NCBI RefSeq assembly: GCF_900103195.1
Contig: NZ_FMWU01000022.1
Location: 1-64,000, forward strand
DNA: 64,000 nucleotides
Origin: Methylobacterium sp. UNC378MF
GTDB taxonomy: Bacteria; Pseudomonadota; Alphaproteobacteria; Rhizobiales; Beijerinckiaceae
Reading direction: 5' to 3'
Shown: positions 57,333 to 64,000 of the stretch, piece by piece
Layout of the letters: the number at the start of each line of letters is the position of its first letter
How positions within the stretch are numbered: position 1 is the first letter of the stretch
Made by a program: the position numbers and the translations under genes
The notes under the pieces: model-generated
The model's input: only the letters and a program-made list of their open reading frames with translations
What the model was told of the DNA's origin: nothing
The model's database searches: none

Positions 57333-58910
57333 GTGATCTATGACGTCGTGATTGTGGGCGGCGGTCCCGTCGGCCTCTTCCTGACTTGTGAGCTGCGGCT
57401 GGCGGGCGTGTCGGTCCTGGTCCTGGAGCAGGCCGAGACAGCCACGACTTCCCTGAAGGGGCCACCGTTCGGGTTGCGGGGTCTCTCCGCACACAGCCTG
57501 GAGGCCTTTTACCGCCGTGGTCTGCTCGGCGACATCGAGGCGATGGCCGTCACCAGCCCCATCATTCAGAGCTTCTACCGGCGTGACGGAGACGCCGGGG
57601 ATTCTATGACGCCGACCCCCGTTCCGCAGCGCACGCCAGCGGGCCATTTCGCCGGCATCCAGTTCTTCCAAGAGGACATAGACGTCTCGCGGTGGACCTG
57701 GCGACTGCCCAGTCCAGCCGGACCTCGCCTGGCGGTCTATCTAGACGCGCTGGAGCCTGTGCTCGAGGCACGGGTCGAGGCATGGGGCGCCGAGATCCGC
57801 CGCGGTTGCCGCGTCGATGACATCGACGTCGTGGCGGACGGGGCAACCGTGAGCGCCGGAGGCCAGACCTTCCGCGGCCGCTGGCTCGTGGGGTGCGATG
57901 GCGGGCGCAGCCTCGTGCGCAAGCGCGGCGGCTTCGCGTTCACCGGCACCGAACCCGAGTTCACCGGCTATTCCGTCGAGGTCGAGCTCGCGGATCCCGA
58001 TCGCCTCCGCGGCGGGCGCAACGAGACGGCCGATGGCCTGTACATCTACACCAAGCCCGGTTCGATCATCATCGGTGAGTTCGACGGCGGTCGATCCCAC
58101 CGGACCCATTCGCTTACGAGAGAGTCCGTGCAGGCGGTGCTTCGTCGGGTGTCCGGCGTGGAGGTCGAGATTGCGGCGCTCAAGGTTGCCACCACCTGGA
58201 CCGACCGCGCCTACCAAGCGACCACCTACCGTCGTGGCCGTGTGCTTCTCGCCGGCGACGCGGCCCACATCCATTCGCCCCTGGGCGGCCAGGGCCTCAA
58301 TCTCGGGCTCGGCGACGCCATGAACCTCGGCTGGAAGCTCGCCGCCACGATCCGCGGCGAGGCGTCGGACGACCTCCTCGACACCTATTCAAACGAACGG
58401 ATCCCTGTCGGTGCCGCAATCCTCGACTGGTCGCGGGCGCAAGTCGCGATCCTGCGCCCGAGCCGCAGCTCGCAGGCGCTGAGGGCCGTCGTGCGTGACG
58501 TCGCGGCCACCCGCGACGGCGCCACCTATCTCGCCGAGCGCGTATGGGGCGTTGGCCTGCGCTATGAACTGGGCGGCGGCCACCCGCTGGTCGGGCGCAG
58601 CCTTCCCGATTTTACGCTGACCGACGGACGAAGGGCCGGAGAGTTGTTGAGGGCGGGTGGTGGGCTGCTTCTCGACTTCAAGTCCAGCCTTTCGCTCAAG
58701 GCGCTCGCTCGGCGCTGGCCCGGTCGGGTCGCCTATGTCGGGTGCGACGCGGTAGACCGGCTCGGCCTCGACGCTATGCTTGTCCGTCCGGACGGCGTCG
58801 TGGCCTGGACCAGTGTGGGCGAGCCAGATGTCCATGCTGCGGCCGAAGCAGCGATCCGTTGGTTCGGCGATCCGCTGGATGGGCGTCACCTCTGCGACGA
58901 GGATCAGTGA
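57333..58910 (+). CDS. FAD-dependent aromatic monooxygenase (PheA/TfdB family)
   Basis: The 525-residue protein starts at GTG 57333. The Rossmann motif is VVIVGGGPVGLFLTCELRLA, the NADPH/FAD motif is LVGCDGGRSLVRKR and the GD motif is LLAGDAAHIHSPLGGQGLNL. A C-terminal thioredoxin-like domain (residues about 415-520) is present as in phenol and chlorophenol hydroxylases. It hydroxylates an aromatic or polyketide substrate with NAD(P)H and oxygen. It is likely repressed by the divergent TetR. Confidence 0.9.
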   Translation: MIYDVVIVGGGPVGLFLTCELRLAGVSVLVLEQAETATTSLKGPPFGLRGLSAHSLEAFYRRGLLGDIEAMAVTSPIIQSFYRRDGDAGDSMTPTPVPQRTPAGHFAGIQFFQEDIDVSRWTWRLPSPAGPRLAVYLDALEPVLEARVEAWGAEIRRGCRVDDIDVVADGATVSAGGQTFRGRWLVGCDGGRSLVRKRGGFAFTGTEPEFTGYSVEVELADPDRLRGGRNETADGLYIYTKPGSIIIGEFDGGRSHRTHSLTRESVQAVLRRVSGVEVEIAALKVATTWTDRAYQATTYRRGRVLLAGDAAHIHSPLGGQGLNLGLGDAMNLGWKLAATIRGEASDDLLDTYSNERIPVGAAILDWSRAQVAILRPSRSSQALRAVVRDVAATRDGATYLAERVWGVGLRYELGGGHPLVGRSLPDFTLTDGRRAGELLRAGGGLLLDFKSSLSLKALARRWPGRVAYVGCDAVDRLGLDAMLVRPDGVVAWTSVGEPDVHAAAEAAIRWFGDPLDGRHLCDEDQ

Positions 58911-59315
58911 GGCCCTGAACGCCCGGGGGGAGCAGTATGCCCCGCGACGGTTCATGCCTCAGACACGCCCTGCCGAGGCCTGATGTGCGTAAACCCTGCG
59001 ATCTAACCCGCGGGTCAGTCTACTCTGATGGCGTCGCCGCGCAGAAGCGGACCGGCTGAAAGCTACCCTGAATGGCCCTCCTGTTTCCGACCCAACCCAG
59101 CCGCCCGAACCGCCGTCGGCGCGTCTCCAAGGCGGCCGTTCGTCAGCCTCCGGCAACTTCGGCTCGGGGTGGAAAGCTTTAGCCGTTCGGCCGCCACAGA
59201 CCGGACATGGCATCGGGCAGGCGAGCGGTTCGCAGACTGCTACGATAAGAATGAACGGCCGTTGAGGGGATCGGTAGCCGCCCGGCTGCGCCACGACGGC
59301 CACGTCGAGACGTTC
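58911..59315. other. 405-bp gap before nikR with a repeat copy
   Basis: It holds repeat copy 3 (59041-59098). No canonical NikR operator (GTATGA-N16-TCATAC type) was found by eye; a 10-bp palindrome AACGGCCGTT lies at 59254-59263. Confidence 0.45.
59041..59098. repeat. dispersed intergenic repeat, copy 3
   Basis: It reads AGAAGCGGACCGGCTGAAAG and CTACCCTGAATGGCCCTCC, matching the central block of copies 1, 2 and 4. Confidence 0.62.
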
Positions 59316-59804
59316 ATGCAGCGCATCACCATCACCAACGACGACGATCTGCTGACGGCCGTCGATGCAATCTGCGAGAGCCGCGGCTACGGCAGTCGCT
59401 CTGAGGCGGTGCGCGACATCGTCCGTGACGCCCTGGCGCCTGCCCGCGCCGCCGGTGCTGGATCCGCGGCCTGCTACGGGGCGCTCAGCTACGTCTACAG
59501 TCACGGCACGCGCGATCTGGCCCGCCGGCTGACCGACGAGGGTCACCAGCACGGCGTCTCGATCGCCAGCATGCACGTCCACCTCAACCACGACGACTGC
59601 CTGGAGGTGGCGGTCCTGCGCGGGTCGGTCTCTCAGATGCAGAGTTACGCGGACGCCGTCATCACCCAGCGTGGGGTCCGCTACGGCCACCTGCACCTCA
59701 TCCCCGAAGGTGACGAGGCCCATCTTCAGCATGGCCATGACGCGAAGGACGCTGACGGGGCCGCGTCCCACGGGCAACAGAGCCAAGCCAATCCGGCGGT
59801 GTGA
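59316..59804 (+). CDS. nikR: nickel-responsive regulator NikR
   Basis: The 162-residue protein has a ribbon-helix-helix N-terminus (MQRITITNDDDLLTAVDAIC, then RSEAVRDIVRDAL) and an ACT-like nickel domain with MHVHLNHDDCLEVAVLRG. His87, His89 and Cys95 coincide with the E. coli NikR ligands, and His77 or His79 can supply the fourth. It represses nickel uptake when nickel is plentiful. A His-rich C-terminal tail (HLQHGHD) is extra. Its stop overlaps the TonB receptor start by GTGA. Confidence 0.92.
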   Translation: MQRITITNDDDLLTAVDAICESRGYGSRSEAVRDIVRDALAPARAAGAGSAACYGALSYVYSHGTRDLARRLTDEGHQHGVSIASMHVHLNHDDCLEVAVLRGSVSQMQSYADAVITQRGVRYGHLHLIPEGDEAHLQHGHDAKDADGAASHGQQSQANPAV

Positions 59805-62074
59805 GTTATCCGTATGTTTCTCATACTCCGGCCGTGCCAGAACAAGCGAACCGTCACGCTTCGCCCGGTCTGCAGGTGCCCCGTCCGATCTCCCAACCCC
59901 GTCGCCCTGCGCTAGGCGTTGGCGTTCGCCACGTCACCCGGCCGCTGCTCACCACGAGCGGCCTCATCATCGCGACCTGCATGCCTGGATGGGCAGCGCC
60001 CGACGCGGGTGCGCCGACGCCGTCCGCTGTCACGCTGTCTGAGATCTCCGTGGTCTCCGCGCCGCCTTCGGCCATCCTCACGCCGGGAACACCGAACGCC
60101 AGTGCCGGGTACGTCGGGGGCGTCACCGGGATCGGCGGCTCGCTGCTGCCCGTCGACTCGGCCAGCGCCGGCATCATCAGCGGCGCGGCGCTCAACGCCC
60201 GTCCGGTGACGCGCCCCGGCGAGGTGCTGGAGGAAGTGCCGGGCCTGATCGTCACCCAGCATTCCGGGGAGGGGAAGGCCAACCAGTACTTCCTGCGCGG
60301 CTTCAACCTCGACCATGGCACCGACATCGCCATCAGCGTCGACGGCATGCCGGTGAACATGCGCACCCACGCCCACGGGCAGGGCTACGCCGACCTCAAC
60401 TTCCTGATCCCGGAACTCGTCGGCGCCGTGGAGTTCCACAAGGGCCCGTACTTCGTGCGCGACGGCGACTTCGCCTCCGCGGGCTCGGTGCGCATCGACT
60501 ACCTCGACACCGTCGCCAAGAACGTGGCCCTGACCGCGATCGGGTCGTTCGGCTACAAGCGCGCCCTGTCGATCGCCTCCGTGCCGCTGGGCGAGGGCAA
60601 CCTGCTCGTGGCCGGCGAGGCGCAGGTCTATGACGGGCCCTGGACCGTCCCGGATGCCCTGCGCAAGATCAACGGGGTGGCCCGCTACAGCCAGGGCACG
60701 GCGCTGGACGGGTTCTCGATCACCGGCATGGCCTACGCGGCCCGCTGGACCGCCACGAACCAGATCCCGGAGCGCGCCGTCGTCTCGGGGCAGCTCAGCC
60801 GCTACGGCACGATCAACCCCACGGATGGCGGCGACACGAGCCGCTTCTCGCTCTCCGGGCGGTTCAGCGCCACGGACGATACCGGCATCACCCGGGCCTC
60901 GGCTTACGTGATCCGCTACCAGATGAACCTGTTCAACGACTTCACCTATTTCCTCAACGATCCCGTCAACGGCGACCAGTTCCACCAGCTCGACCAGCGC
61001 GTCCTGGGTGGCGGCGAGGTGCTGCACATCTTCCAGGGCGACCTGTTCGGCCGGCCGCTGGAGGTCGAGGTCGGCGCGCAGACCCGGACGGACTCGATCC
61101 GCGTCGGCCTGTTCAACACCACCTTCCGCCAGTTCCGCTCGGGCATCCTCGACGACCGGGTGCTCGAGTCGAGCGGCGCGCTCTACCTCGACACGCGGGT
61201 ACGCTGGGCCGAGTGGCTGCGCACCAGCGTGGGCGTGCGCGCCGACGGCTACTACGCCGATGTCCGCTCGGACACGCCGGCCAACGCGGGCAAGGCGACC
61301 GACGGCATCGTCAACCCGAAGCTCGGACTCGTGCTCGGGCCGTGGTTCGACACCGAGTTCTACGTGACCTACGGCGGCGGCTTCCACTCGAACGACGCGC
61401 GCGGCGTCACCGCCACGGTGGATCCCGCGAGTCCCCTGTTCAACATCATCCGCTCGCCCTTCCTGGTGCCCTCCACGGGCTACGAGGTCGGCCTGCGCAA
61501 CCGCTCGATCGCGGGGCTGGAGACGAGCCTCGCCCTGTTCCGCCTCGACTTCACCTCGGAGAACATCTTCCAGGGCGATACCGGCACCACGGAGCCGAGC
61601 CGCCCGACCCGGCGCTTCGGGGTCGAGTGGACGAACCGCTACGCCGTGACGCCCTTCCTATCGCTGGAAGGGGATCTGACGATCACCAACGCCCGCTTCT
61701 CCAGCTACGACCCGGTGGGCAACCGGGTGCCGGAGGCCCCTACCACCATCGCGTCGGCGGGCGTCACCTTCGGCGAGCCGCTCGGCTGGTTCGGGTCGCT
61801 CCGCCTCCGCCACTTCGGGCCGCGCCCGCTGATCGAGGACAACACGATCCGCTCGCGCCCGACCGCGCTGGTCAATGGCCGGATCGGCTACAACTTCGAG
61901 ACCGGCGTCAGCGTCTCGCTCGACGTGCTGAACCTGACCAACATCCGGTCCGATCAGATCACCTACGCGTACGTGTCTCGACTGCCGGGCGAGCCCGCCG
62001 AGGGGCTGATCGACCGGGTGTTCCACCCGGCGGAGCCCACCGCCGTGCGTCTGACGATCGCCGGACGGTTCTGA
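59801..62074 (+). CDS. TonB-dependent outer-membrane receptor, probably nickel-related
   Basis: The 757-residue protein starts at GTG 59801, within the nikR stop. The long leader includes a signal segment (LLTTSGLIIATCMPGWAAPD). A TonB-box-like LSEISVVS precedes a plug (VTRPGEVLEEVPGLIVTQHS, QYFLRGFNLDHGTDIAISVD) and a 22-strand barrel ending IAGRF with terminal Phe. His-containing NMRTHAHGQGYADLNF may face the ligand. Coupling to nikR argues for uptake of a nickel complex. Confidence 0.88.
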   Translation: MSYPYVSHTPAVPEQANRHASPGLQVPRPISQPRRPALGVGVRHVTRPLLTTSGLIIATCMPGWAAPDAGAPTPSAVTLSEISVVSAPPSAILTPGTPNASAGYVGGVTGIGGSLLPVDSASAGIISGAALNARPVTRPGEVLEEVPGLIVTQHSGEGKANQYFLRGFNLDHGTDIAISVDGMPVNMRTHAHGQGYADLNFLIPELVGAVEFHKGPYFVRDGDFASAGSVRIDYLDTVAKNVALTAIGSFGYKRALSIASVPLGEGNLLVAGEAQVYDGPWTVPDALRKINGVARYSQGTALDGFSITGMAYAARWTATNQIPERAVVSGQLSRYGTINPTDGGDTSRFSLSGRFSATDDTGITRASAYVIRYQMNLFNDFTYFLNDPVNGDQFHQLDQRVLGGGEVLHIFQGDLFGRPLEVEVGAQTRTDSIRVGLFNTTFRQFRSGILDDRVLESSGALYLDTRVRWAEWLRTSVGVRADGYYADVRSDTPANAGKATDGIVNPKLGLVLGPWFDTEFYVTYGGGFHSNDARGVTATVDPASPLFNIIRSPFLVPSTGYEVGLRNRSIAGLETSLALFRLDFTSENIFQGDTGTTEPSRPTRRFGVEWTNRYAVTPFLSLEGDLTITNARFSSYDPVGNRVPEAPTTIASAGVTFGEPLGWFGSLRLRHFGPRPLIEDNTIRSRPTALVNGRIGYNFETGVSVSLDVLNLTNIRSDQITYAYVSRLPGEPAEGLIDRVFHPAEPTAVRLTIAGRF

Positions 62075-62343
62075 TTTCATCCACCTGCATTCGGACGTTC
62101 AGAGTGCCTCCTTAGGGTCGAGAGCGAGGCAGCCACGTCCGCTTCGATGCGGTTCCGTTCGTAAGCGGACGGGCTGAAATCCACCCCGAGCGGTCATTCA
62201 TCCTGTCACGCTATGTGTCCGGAAAACGGCTGCTTTCCCGCCAAGTCCGCTGCGCCAGTTGGCAAGTTCCAGAATGGCGTGCGTTCGGTCGGAAATGGCC
62301 GGTGACAATGATGTTGAGATCGCAGGCTGTGCTGTGTGCCGTC
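62075..62343. other. 269-bp gap with repeat copy 4
   Basis: It lies between the convergent TonB receptor and LysE genes; no gene is seen. Confidence 0.45.
62135..62206. repeat. dispersed intergenic repeat, copy 4 (best preserved)
   Basis: It reads ACGTCCGCTTCGATGCGG, TTCGTAAGCGGACGGGCTGA and CCACCCCGAGCGGTCATTCA in succession. It serves as reference for the other copies. Confidence 0.7.
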
Positions 62344-63030
62344 TCAGAGCCGGCCCGGCGGTTGGCCAGTCGCGCCGATTGCCCCGCTCGCACTCGCGTT
62401 GTCCAAACGGCCTGCCGTACTACCGTCCAGTCCCCGAACCAGCAGGCTCAAGGCCAGAAGGGCGAGGAGGAGGCCGGCGGCCTTGTTCATCTGGTTCAGA
62501 ACCTGACTGGTGACACAGCGCCGGAACAGCGACACGGCAGTGTTAAGCACGACCCACCAGGCGAACGAGCCCAGGAATACGCCGGCCGCCAGCATCGGGA
62601 GTGGCGCGGTTCCGCGCGCGAGGAGTGCCGGCATAGCGGCCAGGAACAGCACGGGGGTGATCGGATTCGCCAGGGCCAGCACGACCGCACTGCCGTAGCT
62701 CGCGGCCAGGGAGTCGCGGCGCTCGCTGCTCACATGCAGCACCGAGTCGCTGCGAAGCACCCGGACCGCGAGGGCGAGTAGCACGGCCCCTGAAACCAGG
62801 GAGAGCACGGCCCCGTTCGACCACGCCGCAACCAGGTCCGCGCCCCAGCGCAAGATCACGGTCCCGTATGTCAGATGCACGGTGGCGACGCCGAGCCCGG
62901 TAGCAAGGCCAGTGGGCAAGCCCCCTGACAGTGTTCGCTGAATGCAAAGCAAGCTCGTCGGCCCGATCGGCACAGCGATGGACAGACCAAGACTTGCGCC
63001 GGCGAGCAGGGCCGCGGCGATGACACCCAT
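62344..63030 (-). CDS. LysE/RhtB-family exporter
   Basis: ATG 63030 (MGVIAAALLAGASLGLSIAV) begins a 228-residue protein with six hydrophobic segments. The signature SIAVPIGPTSLLCIQRTLSG near the N-terminus and ALANPITPVLFLAAMPALLA are typical of LysE-type amino-acid exporters. The C-terminal 35 residues are hydrophilic and Gly-rich. It is 17 bp downstream of a small exported-protein gene. The substrate is unknown. Confidence 0.88.
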   Translation of the reverse strand: MGVIAAALLAGASLGLSIAVPIGPTSLLCIQRTLSGGLPTGLATGLGVATVHLTYGTVILRWGADLVAAWSNGAVLSLVSGAVLLALAVRVLRSDSVLHVSSERRDSLAASYGSAVVLALANPITPVLFLAAMPALLARGTAPLPMLAAGVFLGSFAWWVVLNTAVSLFRRCVTSQVLNQMNKAAGLLLALLALSLLVRGLDGSTAGRLDNASASGAIGATGQPPGRL

Positions 63031-63046
63031 GACGCCAGGAATGCAC

Positions 63047-63250
63047 CTAGTCGTCTTCCAGGCGGTCGAGGGGCGAAGCGGCCGCCCGGGGCTCGGCTGC
63101 CGCGCTGTCGGCGTTCGGGCACCCAATGTGATCACGCTCCGCGGCCGAGGAAGCTTGGGCGCAGGCGATGTCCGGCATGTCGTTCAATTCGTCGGCCCAG
63201 GCCCCGGCGCACGACAAGACGACGATGATGGTGCCGACGATTGTCTTCAT
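63047..63250 (-). CDS. small exported protein (67 aa)
   Basis: ATG 63250 (MKTIVGTIIVVLSCAGAWAD) is a signal peptide. The mature 48 residues carry two cysteines (DIACAQASS, HIGCPNADS), perhaps one disulfide, and an Asp/Glu-rich end. It is probably in one operon with the LysE gene. No family is recognised. Confidence 0.6.
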   Translation of the reverse strand: MKTIVGTIIVVLSCAGAWADELNDMPDIACAQASSAAERDHIGCPNADSAAAEPRAAASPLDRLEDD

Positions 63251-63586
63251 GGCTGTTCCTTCCGCGTGCCGACAATCTAAGGATGGCTGGACCTTGAGCA
63301 TCCTCCGTCTGGCGGATGGCACCGCCTGCGCTGCTGCAGGCTCGCTGTCTACGTCCCAGCCGAGCGTGAAAGCACCGTATCTTGAGGTGTTTGCACGGCC
63401 GCCCCTTAATTTCCGGAGGCTGTGTCGCCGCCGCGTCCGGTGTGGCGAACGGACGGCGGACTCAACGGAACGGTGCGCGGCGCACGGAGCTTCGCCGGCG
63501 GCATCATCTGTTTGTAGGATGCCGGTGCCGGTTTTGGACTGATATTGGTCTTACCGCAGCCAGCAAGACCATCGTGGGGCGTGCCG
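63251..63586. other. 336-bp divergent gap
   Basis: It lies between the small exported-protein gene and the LuxR-type gene at the window edge. No repeat or operator was recognised. Confidence 0.4.
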
Positions 63587-64000
63587 ATGCGGGAAGCGCT
63601 GATCGACCGGATCTACGAGGCTGCGGGCACCCCGGAGCTCTGGCCGGAGGTCCTTCAGTCGGTTGGCGAGACGGCGAACTCGGATGGCGCCGTGCTCATG
63701 GTGCTGCCCCCCGTCGGAAGGCCCCGCTGGATTGCCTCGCCGGCTTTGGAGCCGCGCCTCAGTCATGAAACGGCCGCGACCTCCTGGCGGGGCGGCGGGC
63801 GCACGGCGCAATGGCGCGCCGAGGCCCATGCGGGCTTCATGCGCGACGTCGACCTCGTGCCGGGCTCCTATGACGGCCGGCCCTGCGATGGCGAGAAGCC
63901 GTTCTGGCAGGTTGGGACAACGATTCCCCTGCCGACAGGCGACGTCGCGATCGTCACCGCCGAACGTCGGGCCCAAACCGGCCCCCATGAGGCCTCCATC
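63587..64000 (+). CDS. probable LuxR-family HTH regulator, N-terminal part (runs off the window)
   Basis: From ATG 63587 (or GTG 63581) a frame stays open to the window end for 138 residues: MREALIDRIYEAAGTPELWP, then EVLQSVGETANSDGAVLMVL and later SYDGRPCDGEKPFWQVGTTI. The opening LIDRIYEAA...WPEVL pattern is typical of the sensing domain of rhizobiales LuxR-type regulators. The C-terminal HTH would lie beyond base 64000, so the call is tentative. Confidence 0.55.
   Translation, partial: MREALIDRIYEAAGTPELWPEVLQSVGETANSDGAVLMVLPPVGRPRWIASPALEPRLSHETAATSWRGGGRTAQWRAEAHAGFMRDVDLVPGSYDGRPCDGEKPFWQVGTTIPLPTGDVAIVTAERRAQTGPHEASI

Noticed and set aside
59200..59315. A classical NikR operator before nikR
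   Set aside because: No GTATGA-N16-TCATAC-like arrangement was found; only a short AACGGCCGTT palindrome, too weak to call.
59912..61387. A 491-residue open frame antisense to the TonB receptor
   Set aside because: Low-complexity shadow; the plus-strand frame has plug and barrel features.
1..64000. CRISPR arrays, rRNA or tRNA genes, phage modules, replication origins
   Set aside because: No regularly spaced repeats, cloverleaf sequences, phage structural genes or origin-type iterons were seen by eye; a tRNA-scan could still correct this.

Overview
The window is high-GC alphaproteobacterial DNA and most resembles Methylobacterium or a close relative. The clues are a FYDLN-acid (TIGR02300) protein, a DUF6894 protein, a GCG_CRPN-type secreted protein, a circularly permuted tmRNA gene, a FixL/FixJ/FixK oxygen-signalling set, and many short genes with almost only G or C at third codon positions. 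The genus is inferred; no rRNA or housekeeping marker is present.

Layout. 0-3 kb: an IS630-type transposase end, a hexapeptide acetyltransferase and rfbH (dideoxysugar synthesis). 3-15 kb: ordinary chromosome with a PHB-depolymerase-like esterase and its CopG-type neighbour, TIGR02300, a cold-shock protein, many small exported proteins, a permuted ssrA gene (about 10.53-10.92 kb) and a manganese catalase. 15.4-18.7 kb: an AT-richer surface-polysaccharide islet with an O-antigen ligase/polymerase-like protein and an acyltransferase. 19.6-41 kb: a stress and low-oxygen island with three tandem-domain universal stress proteins (USP), glucokinase, two c-type cytochromes and a third CXXCH protein, a lysine-less lipoyl-like protein, an NRAMP transporter, a BON protein, a BLUF photoreceptor, an HlyD-RbbA-YhhJ exporter, fixL, fixJ, a single-domain response regulator and fixK. 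It also carries broken genes: a Crp/Fnr regulator, a clpB fragment and a glgX fragment.

41-64 kb: accessory metabolism arranged as regulator-target pairs. These are a CoA-transferase with a TetR regulator; a TetR regulator and a DJ-1/PfpI protein that share near-identical operators; a TetR regulator with an amidase; a MocR/PdxR-type regulator with a molybdopterin oxidoreductase and an NTF2-like protein; a Crp/Fnr regulator; a TetR regulator with an FAD monooxygenase across twin operators; NikR coupled to a TonB-dependent receptor; and a LysE exporter. This part also holds a dispersed intergenic repeat and a MITE-like element.

The most coherent signal is nine 14-bp sites matching TTG(A/C)-N6-(T/G)CAA, eight of them 57-78 bp (centre to start codon) and one about 106 bp upstream of genes or operons of the 19.6-40 kb island. 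Because fixL, fixJ and fixK lie in the same segment, the island reads as a self-contained FixLJ-FixK regulon joining oxygen sensing to USPs, cytochromes, metal transport and a ribosome-linked ABC exporter. This regulon assignment is inference from sequence pattern and gene context.
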